Assembly (NCBI RefSeq): GCF_001632365.1
Contig: NW_024468565.1
Coordinates: 145,711-209,710, forward strand
Direction of reading: 5' to 3'
DNA length: 64,000 bases
Source: Laetiporus sulphureus 93-53
Taxonomy: Eukaryota > Basidiomycota > Agaricomycetes > Polyporales > Laetiporaceae
In this document: positions 56,510 through 64,000 of the stretch, piece by piece
Numbering within the stretch: position 1 is the stretch's first letter
Layout of the letters: each line of letters starts with the position of its first letter
Translations under genes and position numbers: made by a program
Notes under the pieces: model-generated
Databases searched by the model: none
What the model saw: the letters and a program-made list of their open reading frames with translations, nothing else
What the model was told of the DNA's origin: nothing

Positions 56510-56852
56510 ACACTCTGCTCCACCCAGACCACCGCCGATGAAGAAGCTTACAAGATCGTCTCCGCCGCCAAAGCGCAAGCGCAGAGGCTCGATATCGAGG
56601 CCGCCGCACAGGCACAGGCCACCCGTATGGCCGCAGAGGCCGAGGCCGAGGCGGTCCGCATCCGCGGCGGCAGATGCTGAGGTGCGCGACCAGTTTGCGC
56701 GCGAGATGGAGCTGCGCCTCGTCGAGGTGGCGCGTGTGCAGGCGGTCGGCGTCAAGGCGGTGTTCGTGCCTTCGGAGGGCATCGGCGTGCAGATGGGCGC
56801 AAATATGGCGGCGGGGATGGCGGCCCGGATGGGTGCGGATGCTCGGCGGTGA
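56510..56852 (+). pseudogene. SPFH/flotillin-like protein, C-terminal fragment
   Basis: Band-7/SPFH proteins scaffold membranes. One frame reads AYKIVSAAKAQAQRLDIEAA and QAQATRMAAEAEAEAVRIRG (the alanine/glutamate-rich coiled coil). At about 56667 the frame changes by one base to ADAEVRDQFAREMELRLVEV, ARVQAVGVKAVFVPSEGIG and GANMAAGMAARMGADA. The N-terminal SPFH domain is missing; upstream sequence is unrelated. Confidence 0.65.
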
Positions 56853-56864
56853 TTGTCACTGTCG

Positions 56865-58489
56865 TCAGATACGTTCGGAAAAGACAGCACGCCAGCGGAT
56901 TGATGAGCTCGATGAGGCTCTGCGGGAGAGCAAAGTTGCATTGGAGAATGCGAGAGCAGAGAATGAAGGCCTTCGGAGCGAGATTGCCGAAAGTGATATG
57001 GACGGCCACTTTCATTGCACACACTGATGTCGTGTCTCTCATTGTAGGATTTGAGAGCTTCAACCCGATCGCATCCGGCGATGAGAAGATCAATGCCGTT
57101 ATCCGTCGGTCAGCAGGAAATCGAGCATCTCAAATACCAGCTCTCCGAGTCTCAATCCGAACATCCTCACGACGTCAGCACGCCCATTGCAGGACCCGCC
57201 GAAACTGAGCCCGGGATTCGCGAGCTTACCGAACTACTGGAGAAATCCAAGACAGATACGGCCGAGGTGAGCACATCATGCATGCCTTGTAAATCCACGT
57301 GCGGACGCTCAACCGTACGCCAAGTTGCGTGAGCAGCTCGCGGAAAGCAAGGCCGAACGAGACTCGGCGCATGCGGAAGTGGCAGCGCTGCAGTCGCTGG
57401 TGGACGAGCGCACGGCCGAGCTGGAGAACCTGCGCAAGAAGGTCAACCGCGAGATTCTTGTGAACGGGATCGAATGTGGCAAGGCGTCCTCGTCCAAGCA
57501 TGACATCTCGACCGCGCGGGACGAGATCACCGGGCTCAAGTGCGTGTTGCGATGTTTCTATGAGAACAGGCTGTTGAAAGCTCTCATGTCAGGCATATCG
57601 TGCAAGAGCTGCAGATGGAGAACTCGTCACACGCTCAGCGGAACAACGCGCTCGAGCAAGAGAACAACTTCCTTCTCTCGGAGACGGAGCAGCTTCGTCA
57701 GGTAGATTGGGCGTTACCGCATTAATGCCGACGTTGTTCATCACTTCGTTGTAGGAACTCAAGACGCTCGAGGAGAACGTCGAGCAGAGTTTCATGCGCG
57801 AAGAGGAATCGCTTTCCTATGCCGCTGATGGTGCAGATTCTGCGGATGACATTGTGAAGATGCAGAAGAAGCACGAGGTGCGCAGCTCAATGGTCTTCCG
57901 AATATTTGCCAGTGACTAACGCATTGCGGCAGACTGAGCTCGAGCAGCTGCGCAAGAAGCTTGTGGAGGCGGAGCGGACGAGCACGCGGACAATTCATGA
58001 TGTGAGTATCTGCAGAAGGACGTGTGATTGCATGTTCACGGTGCATTGCAGCTCAACAAAGAGATCAGTGAGCTGGAAACGTTGATTGAGTCGAAGGTAC
58101 GGCTTGCGTCCTATCTTCCGAGGATCGCGCTGATTGCAACATTCTTCAAGTCTACCGCGAAGTACGTACCAGCCTTTGCTACCCGTCTTGCCGATGATGC
58201 ATATTGATCGCTTATACAGGAAGATCTCGAGTCTGAGATTGAGAAGCTCAAGGACAAGCTCGCGTGCTCGCAGAAGAAGATGTCTCGCTCCTCAGTGTCT
58301 ACGCCTACCTCGGCGACCCCGTCCGTCGCCGCGTCACCTTCGTCCACGTCGACGGCGAACCTCGAGACTGTCTGCGAGATCTGCGAGTGCCCCGGGCACA
58401 ACATCTTCACGTGCGACCTGCTTAAGGACGAGGGTGCGCCGCTGGGCATGGACGGCGGGCTGATGATGGTGGGGCTCGACGGGGTGTGA
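56865..58489 (+). pseudogene. CLIP-170-like microtubule plus-end protein, coiled coil and zinc knuckle only
   Basis: CLIP-170 family proteins track microtubule plus ends by N-terminal CAP-Gly domains. Here only the rear is present: TARQRIDELDEALRESKVAL, QQEIEHLKYQLSESQSEHP, KLREQLAESKAERDSAHAEV, ELENLRKKVNREILV, QENNFLLSETEQLRQ, ELKTLEENVEQSFMREEES, TELEQLRKKLVEAERTS and LNKEISELETLIESK, separated by short introns, then a Ser/Thr-rich stretch and a zinc knuckle CEICECPGHNIFTC (CX2CX4HX4C) before a TGA at 58489. The coiled coil and knuckle themselves are undamaged in most exons. No CAP-Gly domain exists upstream, where the SPFH fragment lies, so the copy is 5'-truncated. Confidence 0.75.
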
Positions 58490-58827
58490 CGGCTGGGGCG
58501 GAGATCGATGCTTTGTGTACGCCTTTCCTGGAACGTTCTCACCTGCTGCTGATATGCATGGCGTTCTGTGTTCTGTGTCGTTTATAGTGCCAGCCCAGAC
58601 AGGCCTGCTGTTCCTCCATTCAGTCACGACGCCCAAGACAAGCTGGCACCGGCTTACTGCGAATGGAGGGAAAATCAAGGTCCGTCCACGTTACAGAGCG
58701 CATCGGCCACCATGTCGAGCAGCGTGGGAGAACGAGTCTCCAGCCGTTCATGGGCGTCCATGACCGATCGGCCCGGGCGAGCGCAACACGATGTCCTTCC
58801 ATGAATGGCAAGTGCTTGAACCGCCAC

Positions 58828-59000
58828 CACCACCACGCAATCACTACCACAACCACCTCCACATGACCAGCTCCACAATCACCACCACATGATCACCACC
58901 ACGACCACCTCCACACAACCTCCACACGATGACCATCTCCACACGACTAGCTCCACAGGACCACTACCACACCACCACCACCACCACTACGACAACCGCA
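58828..59000 (+). repeat. Imperfect (CAC/ACC)n low-complexity tract
   Basis: About 170 bp of irregular CAC, ACC, TCC and ACA triplets with short duplicated phrases (ACCACCTCCACA). It lies at the junction between the CLIP-170-like and arginyl-tRNA synthetase fragments. Confidence 0.85.
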
Positions 59001-59040
59001 TTGGGCGCAAATGTCACACAGTACCAGTCCGGCCAGCAGA

Positions 59041-60355
59041 ACGTTGTACGGTTCCCGAGAACAGCTCGAAAAAGACGCCATCCGGCACCTCTTTGAAGTC
59101 TACGTCAAGATCAATGCTGACGCGGAAAAGGATCCAAACGTCAAGGTTGAGGCAGCGGTGTTCTTCAGACCGATGGAGGACGGCAATGAGGCGGCGCTCG
59201 CGGACTGTAGGGTATGGCGCGAGCTGTCGATCCGCAAATACGCGGAGGAGTACGCACGACTGAATGTTCACTTTGACGTGTACACCGGCGAGAGCATGGT
59301 CGGGAAGGCGAGCCAGGACTTGGCGCTGAAGGTGCTTGGGAGGAAAGGCTTGATTGATGATGAAGAAGGCGCGGAGTGGGTGAACCTGGAGAAGTACAAG
59401 CTCGGGAATGCGGTTCCGCGGAAAAAGGTGCATTCAGTCCATTCTCGATGGGATGGTGATGATGTCGATGTGTGATCCGCACAGATGGGACGTCGATCTA
59501 CCTTATGCACGACATCAGCGGTGCGATCGAGCGGTACGAGAAATACAAATTCGACAAGATGATCTGCGTCATCTCGCAGCAGGTTTTGCACGTCGCACAG
59601 TTCTTCAAGGTGCTGGATCTGAGATTTGATGGGTTTCGAGCGGGCGAACGACCTCCAGCTCGTCAACTATGGGCTCATGCTGGGCATGAGCACGCGGCGA
59701 GGGACGGTCGTCTTCCTCGACCAGAGTATCCATGAGGCAGGCGTGGTGATGCACGAGCAGATGAAAAAGAACGAGGAGAAGTAGAAGAATCTCAAGCACC
59801 CATTGAGGCAGTGGCGCAGGAGATTGGCATCACGGCCGTCAAGATCCCAAGACATGGCTGCGAAGCGGTAAGCGTCTCGGTCTCACAATCAAACTAAGCA
59901 TGGCTCAATCCAATTCTAAATCCGCAGAATCAACAACTACACGTTCAACTGGGACCGCATGCTCTCCTTCGAGGGCGACATCGGTCCATAGCTTACAATA
60001 CGCATACGTTTGCATCTCCATTTCCTGCAAAAATCCCGAGCTCCTCCTGCTGCCGCCCCCCGTGCAGATCGACACCGGCCTGCTCACGGAGCTCGCGACG
60101 CGGGAGATCATCTTCCTGCTCGGGTCGTACCCCGACGTGGTGAAGACCGCGCTGCGCACGCATGAGCCGAGCGGCGTGGTCACGTTCGCCTTCCGCCTCA
60201 GCCATGCGATTTCGAGCGCGTGGGAGACGGTCGTCGTGAAGGGCGAGACGGATGTCGCGAAGGCGCGGGGGCGCATGTGGATGTGCCTGTGCACGTGGGA
60301 CGTGCTTGGTGCGGCGATGCGCTTGTTGACTTTAAAGCCGTTGGAGCGGATGTAG
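59041..60355 (+). pseudogene. Arginyl-tRNA synthetase, C-terminal part, decayed
   Basis: Charges tRNA-Arg. Recognisable: HLFEVYVKINADAEKDPNVK, CRVWRELSIRKYAEEYARLN, VHFDVYTGESMVGKASQDL, VNLEKYKLGNAVPRKK, DGTSIYLMHDISGAIERYEK as translated from the next exon, then NDLQLVNYGLMLGMSTRRGT (the KMSKS-equivalent MSTRxGT loop), HEQMKKNEEK, INNYTFNWDRMLSFEGDIGP, LLTELATREIIFLLGSYPDV, and the anticodon-binding end FAFRLSHAISSAWETVVVKG and VLGAAMRLLTLKPLERM. Lesions: the N-terminal catalytic half with HIGH is missing, the intron at about 59430 does not restore phase, there is a frame change at about 59630, and a TAG follows NEEK (about 59782). It starts right after the CAC repeat. Confidence 0.85.
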
Positions 60356-61662
60356 ACTACTTCTTGTTTCGCGTTGTCTAAAATGCTCATGGCATGGAGA
60401 ACAAATATTTTGATCGAAGATGAAGCTTGGAGCCCGTCTAGATCTACCCGCAAACTAAGTACCGTTCCGCAGTATAGAAGACGCGTTCACAGTCAATCGC
60501 GACACGCTTGGATGCGCTTGTGGCAATCCACGTGCCATGAGTTCTCGTTCCGCCTGTACCCTCTCTCTTGCTCTCCATTATGTGTCACGATGTCGACGCA
60601 GATTTCTGGCGGACCTCTAGTCGGTCACCCAGTTGTGGCTGCTTTAATACACATTTACTGATAACGTTGCTCTCGTAGCCAGTGTGCCCGCCGTAGGTTG
60701 AATTACGACTCGCGGCGCCGGCAGCACAAGCGCGGTGCACGTGCGGAAACCGCTGCGCTGGCGCATGCACAAGCGCCAAGCACGGGGCAGATAGCACTAA
60801 TTCTGAGCCTTCCCTCCCACTTTTGCCAAATTCTCTCCGGGCTGGACCCTCCGCATCGAGCCCAATCAAGTTTAACGTTGATGCCACACACGGCTGGTGG
60901 CAGTCCGATTGGTTCAGTGCGGGGCCAGTCTCTATGACACCCACGCCGCTTCCGAAGCCACGCGCAGGGAAGGAGCGTGCGAGCGCGAGTTCGATCCTGT
61001 GATGGAGAGTATGCAGGCGGTGGCGGAGATGAAGCCGCTGCAGAGGACGTGCCAGTGGAAGGCGACGGTGGCGGAGCAGCAGATTGCGAGCGTGCCGTCG
61101 GTGGCGACGTAAAGCTAGAATGCATCCTTATTTTAGAAATTATAGCACGACATGGAAAACCTGGAGGACACTCGGCGAGATATATGAAAGCCTGCCAGTG
61201 GAAGGTAACGTATGATTAACATATAATATGCAAAGTAACAGTGTTTTGCCGGACAGATCCAGTCTCATGCGTCTCACACGTATCACGGCAACTTACGCCG
61301 CAACCCTGACCACAACGGTCCGTCAACTCCTGCGGCCAACTCAACTCCTGCGGCTGAGACCCAGAACACTCAGCTGTTCCCCCGTTCCGCCTCACCCTCA
61401 GGGTCCATGACTGCCTTCCACTTCCCCCATATGTGCCGCGACTACTGAGTAATGGCATACGGCATATTCCATATTCTCGCGGCAACATCAGGATGGGAAA
61501 TAAGTATCTTTCGCGAAGTGATCAACGTCCCGCTCAAATTAGGGCACGTATAGAGCGAGGAACTCTCGTTGCAATGTCCACGGGTGTAAAAAGTGGAGTG
61601 CAAGCGTAAATAAGCCGATATATATCAAAGTGTAAGAGCCTGCCCATTATAGCATTCATGGC
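60356..61662. other. No confident gene; one coding-like exon
   Basis: Plus strand 61240-61449 reads IQSHASHTYHGNLRRNPDHN and STPAANSTPAAETQNTQLF to a TGA, like the end of a low-complexity protein, without identifiable upstream exons. A phrase TGCCAGTGGAAGG occurs twice (about 61048 and 61194). 60700-61110 is GC-rich with no clear gene. Confidence 0.3.
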
Positions 61663-63962
61663 ATGTATCTGAGACAATGTCTTGTGGACGAGCGGTACTA
61701 CCAAGCCAGAGCAGGTGGGAAAACGAGATCCCAGATAGGCTGCAGAATCAAAGCGACTGCAGGGAGATTGGTTCTATATCTGGTGTTGCGGCTCAAAGTG
61801 GCCCACTCAATAAGGCTTCTATCAGTCCATCAACTTGATCACCACCCTTGCAATCACACTAACTTTGAGCCGGAAAGCTATCGTTCCTGTGTAAGTTGGA
61901 TGCAAGGAGAGCTTGCCTCAGACAGCTCACCATCTGGCACAGGCGACCTGGTGTCCCTTTCCCAAGAATCATTGCCCTGCTTCGACATGGACTCTCCAAC
62001 TGACGCGTTCAACGACCAACTCGTCCGACTAGGTACAAACTGCCCGCCTCGCCAGGCTGTTCCGCTACATGCCCACAACACTTGCTACGTTCTCGTTGGA
62101 TTTCATAGTCCATCTGCGAATCAACTCGCCCCCCCGCCGACCTTCGAGGATCGCCGACCCGTTGATGGATGCCCTTGGCCTTTGGACTGGGCAAGAGATG
62201 CGGAGCATTTTGACGAAGTCCGCCCATGGCGGGCTTATATCCCCATCGCACTAGACCATGCTCACCCTGATCACTGGCTCTTTGGCCTCGCAGCCCATTC
62301 AGACGACATCGAAGAGGTAGCCCTTCCAGAAGGTGAAGCTTCACGATGGGTCATATCGAGCAGTGCGAAGGAGATTGCTCGGGAGACCCTTATCTCCACG
62401 CTGGACTTGTCTCTGCTACTCTCCACGCGTGCTGATTATCCCTTGGGCCTGAAACATCCTCATCCTTCCATGTTGTGTCTGTCAGCACTGTATGAGCATC
62501 ATCATTCACAAGACACGGCCAGAGCAGTGCTATGGAAGTTCCGTCGCGTTCTCTTGGACTTCATCGGTTTCGCATCCTACCTGCTTCATCAGCACGATCA
62601 TGTCAGACGCCCTCTACCGTGGACCGCTGCTGCACAGACGCTTGTCTGTCAGACAATACTAGAAAGACCCAAGCGTGGAGTTACCGTATACCCCTTGTAT
62701 TTCCATAGCCGGCACGCACCTCTGTGGATCGACTGGCACCGACACAACGTCCCTATTGCACTCTTGTGGGCTCACGAATACTCCCTCATTCCCATGTTCG
62801 ACATTCTCAATCCTGAGAATCCTCGCCAGCTGTTCAAGTTTGATCCTACGACCTTCTATCCCTCCCGTATACACGTGCTTGCTGAACACCATGGGTGCCA
62901 AAGCGGGAACGAGGTGCCGAGAGCAGAGGACTGGGGAAGGTTAGAACATTGTTATGATTTTGAGGATTATAGCAGTTGGATCAAGCAGGTCAACCTTCGC
63001 GTCTATTTCCGTGACCGTCCTCGGATCAGTGGAGGATCAAGCACCCCGTCTATCTCTTGGGATGGTATCCTGGGTCTCCCTGTATTCTTTGGCAACATAC
63101 GTCCCCTCATTGATTACAAAAAGCGAACATCTTCGGATGCTGCAACTGTTCGTCTGGTTTCTCCTTCTCGTCCTTCAGAGTTGCCAGGTGACGAACCACC
63201 GGAGAGTACAAACTCTTCAATAAATGAGCCTACATCGGATGCCCCAATGTTCCCGCAATCCCTATTCCCTCGGCGAGTTCGTAGTCTCGTGGGTCGGATT
63301 CGTACGCCGATGGTCTCTATCGTGAAACTCATCCAAGGGGCCTCTATTCGTGCAAAAAATGATGGGAATGGGAGTGGTTCCATTGCCTTGGGTACCCATG
63401 CACGCGAAAATCGCTCTCGTCTACGGGTTGCTCCACACTTTTTGCTGTCTTGTCTACATGCACTATGCCGCACCAAGTCCCCTTCGTCACTGCAGGCGTC
63501 TTCTCCAAACATGGCTGGGAATTTAATCAGTTCTAGTCCGTTACCTTTGAGTCATACGAACAGTGAGTAGGCGAAATTGTCTAGCCCAGAGACTCTCTAA
63601 TAATGTTTCGCAAGACACATCACCGGCGGCCTCGAATGACGATATCGACCTGCCGCTACCGATGATGCCAAACAACATCGCTGTGGCGTCTGCCACTGAG
63701 CCAGTGGCTGTGGCCCACGAGGCGCTGATTCTGAGACGCTTGCCCGATAGCGAACCATGTCTCCCGGATTATATGGCAGGTGAGTCATCAGTGCTGTCTA
63801 GCACAGAATCCTCCCAATGCTTCTTTCCTAGACTCGTTGTCGACATCATCAAACAATATTCCTTCACCGTCGAATACCACGGCTGCCACTGAAATTCCAG
63901 CAACTTTTGCATCCGTCACAGCTGCACTGTCTCCGGACATTGACATTCGCTCGTTACGCCAG
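61663..63962 (+). CDS. Hypothetical protein, long first exon, continues beyond window
   Basis: A 1.9-kb open exon (to 63562) joins by phase-consistent introns (63563-63614, 63780-63831) to exons 63615-63779 and 63832-63962; a GTATGC donor at 63963 shows it continues past the window. The ATG may be 61663, 61903 or 61987; the stretch from FDMDSPTDAFNDQLV onward has the better protein character. Features: His/Trp-rich globular part (PWPLDWARDAEHFDEVRPWR, YPLYFHSRHAPLWIDWHRHN, then HEYSLIPMFDILNPENPRQL), a WDGILGLPVFFG segment, and a long Ser/Pro/Asn-rich tail. I do not recognise a domain; it recalls Agaricomycete-specific hypothetical proteins. Codon integrity over more than 600 codons supports a living gene. 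Confidence 0.7.
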
Positions 63963-64000
63963 GTATGCTCAGCCGTCGAGCCCGTCGTCAGCAAGCTGCT

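Overview
This is nuclear DNA of a filamentous basidiomycete, most likely an Agaricomycete. Genes are split by many short GT-AG introns (mostly 45-65 bp), and several products belong to families I know mainly from Agaricomycetes. There are no operons, Shine-Dalgarno sites, CRISPR arrays, or rRNA or tRNA genes that I can see. Because start codons in such genes are often ambiguous, exon models were built by reading splice sites and checking that every exon keeps phase.

Layout. (1) 1-3.6 kb: a non-mating homeodomain gene with a nonsense codon in its upstream repeat, a small four-exon gene, and a COQ6-like FAD-domain fragment. (2) 4,170-6,549 and 31,735-34,114 are two nearly identical 2,380-bp blocks in opposite orientation. 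Each holds the same broken mitochondrial intermediate peptidase (MIP) pseudogene. They enclose about 25 kb. (3) 6.55-31.7 kb, the enclosed segment: a cut-off Knh1-like wall-protein gene at the left junction, a 20-exon AlkB-like 2-oxoglutarate dioxygenase gene, a But2-like membrane protein with a frameshift, a Zn2Cys6 regulator, a cysteine-containing novel gene, a 22-exon gene (24.7-29.1 kb) with a tandemly amplified exon-plus-intron unit, and three small genes. (4) 34.1-39 kb: an RCC1-like gene cut at the right junction, the 3' part of an HpcH/HpaI aldolase gene, and a second Zn2Cys6 regulator.

(5) 41.4-47.3 kb and 53.8-60.4 kb are gene graveyards. They hold Rab GTPase, Sro7/tomosyn, cytochrome P450, Tea1-like kelch, sugar transporter, Bud6/AIP3, SPFH/flotillin-like, CLIP-170-like and arginyl-tRNA synthetase fragments. 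Most lack their 5' half, and most carry frameshifts or stops, yet keep introns, so they are DNA-level duplicates and not retrocopies. (6) Between them lie two completely intact essential genes, transportin (karyopherin beta-2, 921 aa) and RPA2 (284 aa). Their integrity argues that the lesions elsewhere are real and not poor sequence. (7) 61.7 kb to the end: a long-exon gene of unknown function that runs out of the window.

How it fits together. MIP is the classical flank of the homeodomain (A) mating-type locus in Agaricomycetes, but no HD1 or HD2 mating-type gene is visible between the two MIP copies and both copies are dead. The segment therefore looks like a duplicated or relict flank, or a rearrangement-prone accessory region, and not an active mating locus. 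The degraded fragments are strikingly biased towards hyphal-tip polarity and exocytosis functions (Rab, Sro7, Tea1, Bud6, CLIP-170). The strongest candidates for undescribed biology are the 25-kb MIP-bounded segment, the exon-amplifying gene inside it, and the large AlkB-like protein.
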